A stretch of DNA of 64,000 nt from Cyclobacteriaceae bacterium (GTDB lineage: Bacteria > Bacteroidota > Bacteroidia > Cytophagales > Cyclobacteriaceae). Under the pieces are notes generated by a model, which was given only the letters and a program-made list of their open reading frames with translations, was not told the DNA's origin and did no database searches. Made by a program: the position numbers and the translations under genes. This document shows, one piece after another, positions 25,139 through 34,003 of this stretch. The stretch lies in contig JAIBBC010000002.1 of the NCBI GenBank assembly GCA_019694875.1, positions 1,141,887 to 1,205,886 of the forward strand, read 5' to 3'. Numbering within the stretch: position 1 is the stretch's first letter; the number at the start of each line of letters is the position of its first letter.

Positions 25139-28048
25139 ATGACTCCGGCCAGGATCGTTTTTCTCGTCCTCTTGCTGAATTTTTTCTGGAAATCTTATGC
25201 TCAGTCGAATCTGGCGGGTGTTCCGTTCGTTCGGAACTTCTCCACACAAGACTACGGTGCCGGTATTCAGAACTGGGATATCGTGCAAGACAAACGCGGG
25301 CTCATCTACATCGCCAACAACTTTGGGTTGCTCGAATTTGACGGAAACCGCTGGCAGATTTACCGGGTAAAGAACGGATCCAAAATGCGCAGTGTGGCTG
25401 TTGATGATTCCGGGAAAATCTTTGTCGGCTGTCAGGGAGATTTTGGATACTTCTTTCCAAACAACCAGGGCCAGCTTCAGTATACTTCCCTGGCCGACAG
25501 CCTCCCGGACCAGTACCGGAATTTTGATGAGACATGGAATGTGTTTATCGATGAAGGTCAGGTGTACTTCTGTACGTTCTCGAATATTTTCATTTACGAT
25601 CACGGTAAGTTCAATGTGGTTAAACCTGCTCATGCACTTGAGCTTTCATTTTTTGTAAACCGTGAATTGTACGTGGATGAGCGCGAACGGGGTATCACAC
25701 AATTAAGCGGTGAAAACCTGACGCCCATCGAAGGCAACGAATTCTTCAAGAACAAAGGCATCTCGTCAATCCTCCCGTATTCTGCCAACCGAATGATCAT
25801 CAGCACCTTTCAGCAAGGGGTGTTTGAGTTCAACAATGGGATGATCAAACCATGGCGCCCCGACTTACAAGCATATTTCAAAGAAGCCATTGTAAACATC
25901 ATGGTGAGGCTGAAGAACGGCAACTTTGCCGTGGGCACACAGAATCACGGACTGTTGATTATCAATGACGAAGGGGATGTACTGGTGCAACTTACAGCCG
26001 GCAAGGGCCTGCAGAACCGAACCGTGCTAAGTGTGTTTGAAGATGACCTTCAAAATCTTTGGGTTGGGCAGAATAATGGCCTCGCTTACGTTGAACTTGG
26101 TTCACCTTTTACCTTCATCAACGAACAAATGGGCCTGCCGGGAACCGGCTATTGCGCATACCTGGATGATCACAAGCTTTACCTGGGAACCAACACGGGC
26201 CTGTATGTTAAAGATCCTTCTGTTAAAGGTAGTTCCTTCAAATTAGTCGAGAACAGCCGGGGGCAGGTGTATCACATCGGCCGGTATGGAAATGATTTGT
26301 TGATGGGCCATCATAATGGTGCCTTTAGAATCGATGGCGACAAGAGTACACTCATTTCTTCAGAACCCGGTGCCTGGATATTTCTGCAACTTCGGCAAAA
26401 CCCGAATCTTTTGGTGGAAGGTTCATACAATGGTCTTCAACTTTTGCAAAAGAAGGCAGATGATCACTGGGTGGCGAAAACCCGTCTGGATGGCTTTCGC
26501 GAATCATCGCGTGTGATGGAGCAGGATCGTGATGGTGTATTGTGGATTACCCACGGGTACAAAGGGGTGTATAAGGTTGTGTTTAATGATTCCGCTAATC
26601 GCATCCAATCCATTGACTTTTACGGAGCAGAAAAAGGATTCCCGTCAAACGTGCTGATTAACGTGTTCAATATCCGCAATGAACTTGTTTTTACGTCCGA
26701 GAACGGAGTGTATAAGTATGATAAGCAAACGGATCGCTTTGTGCGGGAACCGTTCTTTACCAATCTGTTAGGCGAATACGCGCAACTCTGGCATCTCCGC
26801 GAAGACGCGTTCGGCAACATTTATTTTACCGGCCAGAACCAGATCGGTGTGCTCCGGAAGAATACAATCGGAACCTACTCGCTGGAGGCTAACACGTTTA
26901 ATAAGATTCGTGGATTTTTGAATGACGATCTTGAAAACATGACCATCCTTGAGAACAACGAGGTTATGTTCGGAGCAAAGGAGGGTTTTGTTCATTACAA
27001 TCCCAATACCCGGCTGTCGTCAGAGTCAAGATTTAAAACACATATCCGGAGATTTTCTACAACCATAGCCGGTGATTCACTTTTGTTTTACGGAAATCAT
27101 GTTGATAAAAATCAGATCACGGAAAGTCAGGCGGCAAGTGATGTCATCTCACTTCCATATAAAGCTAATTCAGTGAACTTCTCGTTCGCTGCCACGTCTT
27201 TCGAAGGCAATGGCGAAGTTATGCACCAGTATTATCTTGAGAAGTTCGAGAAAACATGGTCGGAGTGGACCACCAAAACGCAAAAAGAATATACGAACCT
27301 GCGCGAAGGCCAATATACCTTTCATGTGCGCTCCCGGAATGTGTATGGTGAAATCAGTAAAGAAATTACCTATCAATTTATCATATCGCCTCCCTGGTAC
27401 CGGACGGTTTGGGCGTACCTGATTTACGCCATTACCGTGATCGGATTGTTGTATACGGGATTCGGCCTGCTCGACCGGAAACACAAACATGAGAAGCGGT
27501 TGATGAATATTCAACAGCAGAAGGAACTGATCCGAAGAGATAATGAAATGGAATTGCTGGCACAAAAAACACAGGAAGAAATCACGCGATTGAAAAACGA
27601 AAAGCTGGAAGCCGAGCTGATGCACATGAACAAAGAATTAGGAACGTCAACTGTTCTTATTCTGAATAAAAACGAATTCATCACCGGGGTAAAAGATCAT
27701 CTGAAAAGCATTTCGAAAAAGAGCTCACAGGACGTGTCAAAAGAGCTTACGCAAATTGTTCACGACATTGAGGGAAACTTGTCGTCCGATCAGGACTGGG
27801 AACATTTCCAACAGCACTTCGATAACGTTCATGGTGATTTCTCCAGGCGGTTCCGGGCAGCGTATCCAACACTTAGTCCGCAAGACATGAAATTGAGCGC
27901 ATACCTGCGCATGAACCTTTCTACCAAAGAAATCGCGAACCTGTTGAATATCTCAGTCAGGGGAGTAGAGATCAGTCGTTACCGGCTTCGTAAAAAGTTA
28001 AAGCTCGACCGGAAGCTTAACTTACAGGAATTCATTTTGGGTTTTTGA
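25139..28048 (+). CDS. Propeller/Y_Y_Y membrane sensor with LuxR-type DNA-binding domain
   Basis: 969 aa. Signal or first helix (IVFLVLLLNFFWKSYA), then Reg_prop beta-propeller blades (about 25-640; NFGLLEFDGNRW, GNIYFTGQNQ), a Y_Y_Y domain (about 680-745), a membrane helix (about 760-785), a long coiled coil (about 790-850) and a C-terminal LuxR-type HTH (about 905-965; SPQDMKLSAYLRMNLSTKEIANLLNISVRG, cut short here). No histidine-kinase or receiver domain: a one-component membrane sensor that could bind glycan outside and DNA inside. Divergent from susC across 245 nt, so it probably regulates that operon. Confidence 0.9.
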   Translation: MTPARIVFLVLLLNFFWKSYAQSNLAGVPFVRNFSTQDYGAGIQNWDIVQDKRGLIYIANNFGLLEFDGNRWQIYRVKNGSKMRSVAVDDSGKIFVGCQGDFGYFFPNNQGQLQYTSLADSLPDQYRNFDETWNVFIDEGQVYFCTFSNIFIYDHGKFNVVKPAHALELSFFVNRELYVDERERGITQLSGENLTPIEGNEFFKNKGISSILPYSANRMIISTFQQGVFEFNNGMIKPWRPDLQAYFKEAIVNIMVRLKNGNFAVGTQNHGLLIINDEGDVLVQLTAGKGLQNRTVLSVFEDDLQNLWVGQNNGLAYVELGSPFTFINEQMGLPGTGYCAYLDDHKLYLGTNTGLYVKDPSVKGSSFKLVENSRGQVYHIGRYGNDLLMGHHNGAFRIDGDKSTLISSEPGAWIFLQLRQNPNLLVEGSYNGLQLLQKKADDHWVAKTRLDGFRESSRVMEQDRDGVLWITHGYKGVYKVVFNDSANRIQSIDFYGAEKGFPSNVLINVFNIRNELVFTSENGVYKYDKQTDRFVREPFFTNLLGEYAQLWHLREDAFGNIYFTGQNQIGVLRKNTIGTYSLEANTFNKIRGFLNDDLENMTILENNEVMFGAKEGFVHYNPNTRLSSESRFKTHIRRFSTTIAGDSLLFYGNHVDKNQITESQAASDVISLPYKANSVNFSFAATSFEGNGEVMHQYYLEKFEKTWSEWTTKTQKEYTNLREGQYTFHVRSRNVYGEISKEITYQFIISPPWYRTVWAYLIYAITVIGLLYTGFGLLDRKHKHEKRLMNIQQQKELIRRDNEMELLAQKTQEEITRLKNEKLEAELMHMNKELGTSTVLILNKNEFITGVKDHLKSISKKSSQDVSKELTQIVHDIEGNLSSDQDWEHFQQHFDNVHGDFSRRFRAAYPTLSPQDMKLSAYLRMNLSTKEIANLLNISVRGVEISRYRLRKKLKLDRKLNLQEFILGF

Positions 28049-28122
28049 TTAAATACGTGAGATCATTTATTTTAATAAAAGAACTTTGCTATAATTTACT
28101 TTACTGATTTTCAACTTGATAA

Positions 28123-28296
28123 CAAATAATTTTAAATCGCAGAGGTCAGGGCATTGATAACCCCGAACAGGCTCAGGCAATTTTGGAATTAAATGTTAAA
28201 GTTGTAAAAGAAGTTGTTAATGTGGTTGATGAGAATCTGAGAAAGAAAAAGTCCAATGGACAAACAAACCCTGCACCGCAGGAAAATGCATATTGA
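28123..28296 (+). pseudogene. C-terminal gene remnant, no start codon
   Basis: An open frame of 57 codons without a usable start codon, ending TGA at 28294-28296. It encodes a helical, coding-like tail (IDNPEQAQAILELN, VVKEVVNVVDENL, PAPQENAY). A stop at 28120-28122 and the lack of a start suggest the 3' end of a gene whose front was lost. Its parent family is not recognised. It directly precedes the membrane protein gene at 28300. Confidence 0.4.
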
Positions 28297-28299
28297 ATT

Positions 28300-28896
28300 A
28301 TGAAACAACTTATCTTTTATCTTGGGGTACTTATCTCAGTAAGTATCTTGGTGGGCTTTGTATGTTTTTTTTCTCTTAACCCAAGCGTATTTAAAGAAAT
28401 TAACAATCTACCTGTCGGGGTGTACAATGTTGATCAAATAGAGCTTAGCATCATCCCTAAATGCATTTATTTGATAACAGGTTTTTTAACGATAATATAT
28501 GCGAGCCTGGCATTGGTTCAGTATCGACATATTTTATTGAAACTAGGTGCACTAGCCATCCTTGTGACAGGATTGATTTGGATGAGCTTTGGGCTTATAT
28601 CGGTTGATCCTAATTCTGAATCTGATTATGGTAGCGTGATTTTAAGATCATACTTAATTGTACTTTTCATCTTAACGGCCAAAATAATTTTATTGGTTCA
28701 CGTTTATAATATTGGTAGAGGCTTAATATACAAGACTCTTACAGCTATTTTAATAGGAATTGATTTTCTTTTTTTGTTTATAACAATGTTTAGTCCGTCC
28801 ATAAGTTGGACATTCATTAATATCATTCTTTTGATATATTTTTTCTGGCTTGCTTTTGAGGGTTACTTTTTATCGAAACCGTTAACTGGCACGTAA
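28300..28896 (+). CDS. Multi-pass membrane protein, unknown
   Basis: 198 aa, six or so hydrophobic helices (LIFYLGVLISVSILVGFVCFF, CIYLITGFLTIIYASLALV, LGALAILVTGLIWMSFG, SYLIVLFILTAKIILLVHVY, ILIGIDFLFLFITMF, FINIILLIYFFWLAFEG). No motif recognised. The coding sequence is visibly more A+T-rich than its neighbours, which fits recent acquisition. Flanked by gene remnants on both sides. Confidence 0.65.
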   Translation: MKQLIFYLGVLISVSILVGFVCFFSLNPSVFKEINNLPVGVYNVDQIELSIIPKCIYLITGFLTIIYASLALVQYRHILLKLGALAILVTGLIWMSFGLISVDPNSESDYGSVILRSYLIVLFILTAKIILLVHVYNIGRGLIYKTLTAILIGIDFLFLFITMFSPSISWTFINIILLIYFFWLAFEGYFLSKPLTGT

Positions 28897-28907
28897 AAAG
28901 GAGAGCG

Positions 28908-29090
28908 TTATAGAATCGCCTTAAAAAACAAATAGAAACCAACTAGGATACAGAATACTCCTGTGAGTAAGGAGGATATTTTTGTTAGGTATTGATCTTT
29001 TTTATACGATTCAATATTGCGATGAAGCAGCAATGCGATTAATCCAATTAAGAGTAGTATAAGAGAGTAAAGTAGCTCGTCTCCAATCAT
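28908..29090 (-). CDS. Small two-helix membrane protein, unknown
   Basis: 60 aa from the ATG at 29090 (the frame also opens at 29135). Two hydrophobic helices (LLYSLILLLIGLIALLLH and LLTGVFCILVGFYLFFKAIL). No family recognised. Converges on the gene at 28300 with an 11-nt gap. A+T-rich like its neighbours. Confidence 0.5.
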   Translation of the reverse strand: MIGDELLYSLILLLIGLIALLLHRNIESYKKDQYLTKISSLLTGVFCILVGFYLFFKAIL

Positions 29091-29100
29091 ACACCTAACT

Positions 29101-29229
29101 TTACTTTGCGTACGCTTTTTTAGTTTTAAAGTCACAGAGTGCCATATCGATCATGTTATGAACAAACGTTTTGTTCTCGTCAGATAGGCTGTAGTATATC
29201 TTCCTGTTAATACACAATAAAATTGTCAA
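29101..29229 (-). pseudogene. Remnant of an XRE-type HTH regulator (C-terminus)
   Basis: About 42 open codons on the minus strand, without a start, preceded by a TAA and ending TAA at 29101-29103. The text (IYYSLSDENKTFVHN, MIDMALCDFKTKKAYAK) matches the usual ending of small Bacteroidota XRE proteins (L-x-x-x-D-K-x-x-x-x-x-x-ID-x-x-x-x-D-x-K-x-x-x-AYA). The HTH part is missing. A plus-strand frame at 29223-29477 next to it is A+T-rich and doubtful. Confidence 0.45.
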
Positions 29230-29525
29230 TTTCTTCTCTGATTTTTAGGTATAAGGTATGCCAAAGTTATATTTGTTTTTTACAAAGGCCAACTTCCCTG
29301 GGTATTGTTGTGAAGAATCAAGAACACAGCGAATTCTTATACTTCGATGAAGCGGTAAAGATCAATTCCATGTTATTCGATCATACCAACAGCAGCACAA
29401 CTAATTATGCCAAACGATTAACCGCTTTGCTACAGATGGTGCGGATTCGCCAAATCTTTAATTGTAATTCCGGTTGATACGTTAACTTTTCAGTATTTGC
29501 AAAGTGCCCCCATACGAACAACAGG

Positions 29526-29682
29526 CTCCTGTAACTTTATAACGCCCTTCCGCATAACCAATTCGGACATCAGCGAGAGAAATTCAAGCAATCAGGAAGG
29601 TTCAGAACTCACGACTCAAAGTATAAAACTCGCGACCCGATGCGTATGACTCGGGATCACGCGGAGAAATTCAGCGTTGCAC
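29526..29682. repeat. Dispersed repeat element, short copy (3-4 units of 21 bp)
   Basis: Begins with a 65-nt stretch (29526-29590) that is about 90% identical to 33456-33520, followed after a gap by three to four 21-bp units of the ACTCGCGAC type (29604-29680). A longer copy lies at 33456-33838. Both copies have the same orientation and bracket the genes at 29766-32940. The surrounding 29478-29765 holds no gene. Confidence 0.7.
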
Positions 29683-29765
29683 CTGTTGGTTAGTTACGCT
29701 GAAGAAAAAAAGGAAATCGAAATGACTTCCTCTTTTTACACGTACCGACAAATAACTACTGATCA

Positions 29766-30401
29766 CTACCGCTCAAAAATCAATACTCTAACGGCTCCCC
29801 AGGGATGATTCACATCACTTTTTTCAGCTGTCAGGTTGATTTGTAGTTCAGATCCATTATCGTATTTAGAGTACGAAGCCGAGCCGGTAGCAGAGCGGCC
29901 GGTGGCCATCGCCAGGGCGTTAGCTCTTGACTGGGCTTCATAGCGTGCCTGATTTCGCGCATTGCTTTTCTCAACCATGTTCATGATGTCGTCTACTTTG
30001 AACTCCAGTGCCTGATATTTATCAGAAACGGAAATCGGATTGCTGATAATCCATTTCTTCTGCTTAAAGCCTTTCCCCTCCGAAACAATTTTGCGCTGAC
30101 TCTTGTCTGCAGTTTCCCATTCCATCGAGTTACCTTTTATCGAAAATGTAACAGCTTTCGAACTGTAGGTGTCAGCGATCACATACACCACGTATTTACC
30201 TTTTGGCAGATAGAATTCAGTCGATGCCGTAGCGGATGCGCTGTCGAGATAAAGCGTTTCCTCCAGAACTTTATTCTTTGGTTTGTACATCTTGTTGACT
30301 TCGTCAGCCTGAGCTTGAAATGGATCACTCTGCGCTACAACGGCTGATGCCAGAAATAGCAATCCGGCCATGAGCCTGAATCCGGTGCTTAATGTTTTCA
30401 T
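29766..30401 (-). CDS. Secreted protein of unknown function
   Basis: 211 aa with a signal peptide (LMAGLLFLASAVVAQ). Predicted beta-rich middle (TEFYLPKGKYVVYVIADTYSS) and an Ala/Arg-rich helical segment (NARNQARYEAQSRANALAMATG), ending in VRVLIFER. Family not recognised. Lies 108 nt after the response regulator gene on the same strand and may share its unit. Confidence 0.7.
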   Translation of the reverse strand: MKTLSTGFRLMAGLLFLASAVVAQSDPFQAQADEVNKMYKPKNKVLEETLYLDSASATASTEFYLPKGKYVVYVIADTYSSKAVTFSIKGNSMEWETADKSQRKIVSEGKGFKQKKWIISNPISVSDKYQALEFKVDDIMNMVEKSNARNQARYEAQSRANALAMATGRSATGSASYSKYDNGSELQINLTAEKSDVNHPWGAVRVLIFER

Positions 30402-30509
30402 CGTAAAAATCTGGTTGGTTCGTACGGTAAAATTGACCGTATCCCTGAGGAGTTGAAATACCCTCTGTGTGGCATTTTAGGCAGTTCTTTCGCTTCAGCG
30501 ATAAAATCG

Positions 30510-31175
30510 CTAAATCCATTTGTTCTTCAGACTAATCTGAAGCGCTTCCACTTTGCTGCTTACATGCAGTTTGCGATAGATGTTCTTCATATGCTGCCGA
30601 ACCGTGTGCTTGCTTAAGAACAACTGCTCTGCAATTTGGGTGTACTCTTTTCCTTCCATACTGCACTTCAATACTTCCTTCTCCCGCTCCGACAACGGTT
30701 CAAACACGGGTTCCGTCTGCTGTTTTCCGGTAATGGCACTTTCCGGCATTGATGTAAGCCATTTCCACGCTTTTCTTGCGATACCCGGGCTCATGGGAGC
30801 TCCAGCGTCTTCGTGAACCTGGTGTATTGCGTCTATAATGTTTTGAGCCGTTGCCTCCTTTAACAAGTAGCCATGCGCGCCAGCTTTGATGGCGTTGAAA
30901 ATGCGCTCGTCATCGTCAAAAACGGTAAGCATTACAAATTTAACCGTAGGATAAACGGGAGCAGCCAATCGTATGGTTTCAATACCGTTAAGCTCGTTCA
31001 TCTCAATATCCATCAACACGACATCGGGTTTAACAGTATCCGTTTTCATCAGTTGCAAAAACTCATTTCCGTCACCGGCTTCAAGAACAACAGCAATATT
31101 GTTCTCAACGGAAGCAAGTTTTTCCCTGAGGGAAGTTCGTAAGTATGCCTTATCATCTACAATTCCGATTAACAT
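30510..31175 (-). CDS. NarL/FixJ-type response regulator
   Basis: 221 aa. Receiver domain (about 1-120) with the phosphoacceptor Asp in VVLMDIEMNEL, T/S in VMLTVFDDDE and the Lys in HGYLLKEATAQN. C-terminal LuxR HTH (about 150-215; LSEREKEVLKCSMEG, LFLSKHTVRQHMKNIYRKL). Partner of the histidine kinase upstream (31234-32940), separated by 58 nt. Targets unknown. Confidence 0.93.
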   Translation of the reverse strand: MLIGIVDDKAYLRTSLREKLASVENNIAVVLEAGDGNEFLQLMKTDTVKPDVVLMDIEMNELNGIETIRLAAPVYPTVKFVMLTVFDDDERIFNAIKAGAHGYLLKEATAQNIIDAIHQVHEDAGAPMSPGIARKAWKWLTSMPESAITGKQQTEPVFEPLSEREKEVLKCSMEGKEYTQIAEQLFLSKHTVRQHMKNIYRKLHVSSKVEALQISLKNKWI

Positions 31176-31233
31176 AATGCAAATCTATTTTTGCATAAGC
31201 AGTGAACAATACCCCGCATGCGGCATTTCTCGT

Positions 31234-32940
31234 TCAAAGGGATACCGTTACGGTTGTACCTTTATTGTATTCCGTTTCAAGTTTGAGTGTGATATTCGCC
31301 TGCAATGCCCGTTCCTGCATATTGTGCAATCCATAGTGTTCTCCTGTCGCAAGCCCTGTGCGGTCGAAACCCTTCCCGGTGTCCGAAATAGCAATGGTAA
31401 ACCCATTCTCAGTTGAACTTCCCCGAAGGTGTAATATAGAGCTGCCTGAATATTTACAGGAATTTGTAATTGCTTCTTGGCAAATTCTAAATAACTGAAG
31501 CGCCTCGTTTGTACCGATTGTTTTGTCGTGCGTAAAGTTTTCCTGAACTGCAAGACTAATCCCGCTATACGATTGCAGATAGCGCCTGGCATAATCCACC
31601 AATTTGTCGAAAAAATCCTGGGCAGTCACCTGTTCCTTGTTCAGAACCCAGATCGTCTCCCGTAAAATCTGAAGCAACTGACGGGAGCTGTCTTTCACTT
31701 TTTCCATACCGGCTTCAATCTGATTTTGCCTTTTATAGTTTGTATCAAGCGTTTCGATATGATTGCTCAAGAGGGCCATTTGCGAACCGAGATTATCGTG
31801 CAAGTCACGGCTCAAGCGTTCCTTTTCAGACTGGATTTGTTGCTGAATCTGCAATTTCTGACGCGAACTCTTTCGCTGATAGAAGGCATAAAAAGCAAGC
31901 CCGGCAATAATTAGAATTCCAATCAGTAGTTGGGTGTAAACCTGTTTTTCTTTATTGGCTTTGATGATGGCGAGTTTCTTTTCATGCTCAACTTCTGCGT
32001 TTTTAAACTTGGCCTCAGCTTCAGTTATTTTAGTATGCAAATCGTTGTTAAAACGTAACGTATTCACATTGGCTTCCTCAACCTTAAAATCGTAAGCTTC
32101 TTTGTATCGCCCGGCCGTGTATAAGTTTTTAGCGTGGAAGAAGTAGGAGGTAGGCAAAAGATCAAGCATTTTTACCCGCTTTGCGATTTCGACCGCCTCT
32201 GAGCTTACGGTGATAGCCTGATCAAATTTCTTTCGTTTCGTCAGAACATCCGAATAGAACATCAGTGATTCGGCCAGTCTCATGGTGTCGTTCATTAACC
32301 GGCTCTTTGCAATTACATCAAGGTACAGGGCTTCTGCTTTGTCTAATTGGTTAGAGCGTTCATACAGTGTAGCAAGCAACCGATTGTGCTGATTGTAGAG
32401 CGTGGTACCCTCTAATTGGTTCTGTCTCGCCAGCTGAAGTGATTTGAGCAGGTATTGCTCAGCTTCTGCCAGGTGTATCCCGGAGTCGATCGCAACTGCC
32501 GCTAAATTGTGGTAGCACTGCTCTAACAGCAGTGTATGATCGTTTACTTCCGCGATTGTAATGGTCTTTCGCCAATACTCCTGTGCTTTTGCTTTGTCGC
32601 GAATAGAATAATACGTGTTACCGATAAGTTTGTAGAAGCTGGCTTCCTCAAGTGTATTTCCCTGTCGGTGCGCAGCAGTAATTTGACGTTGGCAAAAATT
32701 AATGCATGAATCCCATTGCTGGAGTTCTATGTACTTGTTAACAAGAATTGTTTTAACAGCGATGCGATCCGGTGTTGATAGACTGTTACCGGTTACTGCG
32801 AGAATTTTCTGTACTTCGTTGATGACACTCTGATGATCATTTCTGGATTCAAACCGGCCGATAACCTGTTTAATAGAATCTGTTTGGGCATGGCCAACTA
32901 GGGCGCAAGCCATTAGAATAGAAAGCCAAATCAATCTCAT
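31234..32940 (-). CDS. TPR-containing sensor histidine kinase (HisKA_3/NarX type)
   Basis: 568 aa. Signal peptide (SILMACALVGHAQ), TPR-rich periplasmic part (about 30-340), one membrane helix (about 335-352; LLIGILIIAGLAFYAFYQ), HisKA_3 dimer domain with the phospho-His in SRDLHDNLGSQMALL, and an HATPase_c domain (about 460-568; N-box EAITNSCKYSG, G-boxes DTGKGF and GEHYGLHNM). Autophosphorylates and passes phosphate to the regulator encoded just downstream. Confidence 0.93.
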   Translation of the reverse strand: MRLIWLSILMACALVGHAQTDSIKQVIGRFESRNDHQSVINEVQKILAVTGNSLSTPDRIAVKTILVNKYIELQQWDSCINFCQRQITAAHRQGNTLEEASFYKLIGNTYYSIRDKAKAQEYWRKTITIAEVNDHTLLLEQCYHNLAAVAIDSGIHLAEAEQYLLKSLQLARQNQLEGTTLYNQHNRLLATLYERSNQLDKAEALYLDVIAKSRLMNDTMRLAESLMFYSDVLTKRKKFDQAITVSSEAVEIAKRVKMLDLLPTSYFFHAKNLYTAGRYKEAYDFKVEEANVNTLRFNNDLHTKITEAEAKFKNAEVEHEKKLAIIKANKEKQVYTQLLIGILIIAGLAFYAFYQRKSSRQKLQIQQQIQSEKERLSRDLHDNLGSQMALLSNHIETLDTNYKRQNQIEAGMEKVKDSSRQLLQILRETIWVLNKEQVTAQDFFDKLVDYARRYLQSYSGISLAVQENFTHDKTIGTNEALQLFRICQEAITNSCKYSGSSILHLRGSSTENGFTIAISDTGKGFDRTGLATGEHYGLHNMQERALQANITLKLETEYNKGTTVTVSL

Positions 32941-33070
32941 ACTGCGGAAGGCCTGGAGGAAACCTTCGAAGATTAAAGATAATGAACATGATAATTTGTT
33001 CCATGCCTGAAAATGACCTGCCGGATTTAATTTAATTCAGTTCTAAGTGGATATTGCAGAATTTCCGGAT

Positions 33071-33127
33071 TCAACCCTGTTGTTCCGAAACAGGCATTGT
33101 AAAATAGAAGGTCGAGCCTTTTCCCAA
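33071..33127 (-). pseudogene. Histidine kinase C-terminal remnant
   Basis: Nineteen codons reading LGKGSTFYFTMPVSEQQG then TGA on the minus strand. The GKGSTFYFT text is the end of an HATPase domain. A 26-nt stretch inside it is identical to the end of the kinase gene at 34882-36882. No upstream kinase sequence remains (a stop lies four codons before). Confidence 0.55.
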
Positions 33128-33455
33128 TGATCTGCCTCAAGTTTAGCGCAGCGCCTGCCTGCCGGTAGGCAGGTAACTTGTAGTGACTATGCGGTAAGTT
33201 TTTAGCTTAAAAACCTTGTCGTGCTGGAATGTAAATAGCAACTCTGCTCATGAGCTGTAACCTTGCGGATATCTTCAGCTACAAGCTGAACATCATTTCA
33301 GCCACAAGCTACAAACTTGCGGCAGGTTTGGGGTCTGAGTTTTCTTCTTTTGGGATGGTGTGGCTTGTAGCATCCATGTGATGAAAAGAAGCCCACCCGT
33401 GTTTGCTCTTCTGTTGCTAACGTGTAAAAACGAGTAAATTAAAGTATGAAACTGC

Positions 33456-33838
33456 CTCCTGTAACTTTATAACATCCCTCCGCATAGCGAATTGGGGCAT
33501 CAGCGAGAGAAATTCAAGCACCCCGGAAGAGAATTTGAGCATCCGCAACTGGAAAACTCGCAGTGTTGCAGAGAAAACAGGCAGCTTGATGTGTATAACT
33601 TGCGACTGCACGGAGAAATCCCGCGATACGAAGTATGGAACTCGCGGTACGAAGTATGAATCTCAAGACTCAAAGTATAAAACTCGCGACTCGATGTGTA
33701 TAACTCGCGACTCAATGTGTATAACTCGCGACTGTAAGTATAAAACTCGCGATACGAAGTATGAAACCCGCGACTGCAAGTATAAAACTCACGACTGCAC
33801 AGAGAAATCTCGCGATACGAAGAATAAGACTCGCAATC
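33456..33838. repeat. 21-bp tandem repeat array, long copy (about 14 units)
   Basis: A 65-nt leader shared with 29526-29590, then about 14 contiguous 21-bp units from about 33553 to 33838, each starting near AAACTCGCGAC and ending GTATA, GTGTA, GTATG or GGAGA. The centres vary in a mosaic way. Units left of 33553 are eroded and off period. Being 21 bp, the units also read as a 7-residue repeat (TRDxKYx) on the plus strand, but no plausible start or protein is present. Confidence 0.85.
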
Positions 33839-34003
33839 TTACCGCCCAAAAAACGCAGGTCACTGCCGGTTATAACGTTCTGAACCAGAAATTCTCCAAC
33901 CCGGTACTCTCATTTTACAGGGGTTGACAGATTTTAATGCATCCTCTGTTCGCTACCAGCTGCGCAAGAGATTAAGACCGGAACTCAACTGATCCGTGCG
34001 GGA

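Larger units (their letters stand above)
32941..34003. other. Gene-poor region with remnants and repeats
   Basis: About 1.06 kb without a convincing gene. It holds a histidine-kinase 3' remnant (33071-33127), a 20-bp palindrome CCTGCCTGCCGGTAGGCAGG (33154-33173, 7-bp arms, a motif common between Bacteroidota genes), two diverged copies of a CAGCTACAAGCT-type segment at 33281-33330, and the long 21-bp repeat array (33456-33838). The plus-strand frame at 33535-33927 is only the repeat read through. Confidence 0.6.

Noticed and set aside
25106-25633. 175-codon minus-strand frame under the propeller regulator
   Set aside because: Shadow of the clearly real 25139-28048 gene.
29223-29477. 84-codon plus-strand frame
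   Set aside because: A+T-rich, no recognisable family, and next to a remnant on the other strand; I do not call it a gene.
33553-33838. CRISPR array
   Set aside because: Units are contiguous 21-mers with no unique spacers and no cas genes nearby.
33535-33927. Plus-strand frame encoding heptapeptide TRDxKYx repeats (and its minus-strand mirror)
   Set aside because: The unit length of 21 bp keeps all frames open; no start context, signal or domain is present, and the shorter copy at 29.6 kb is not coding.
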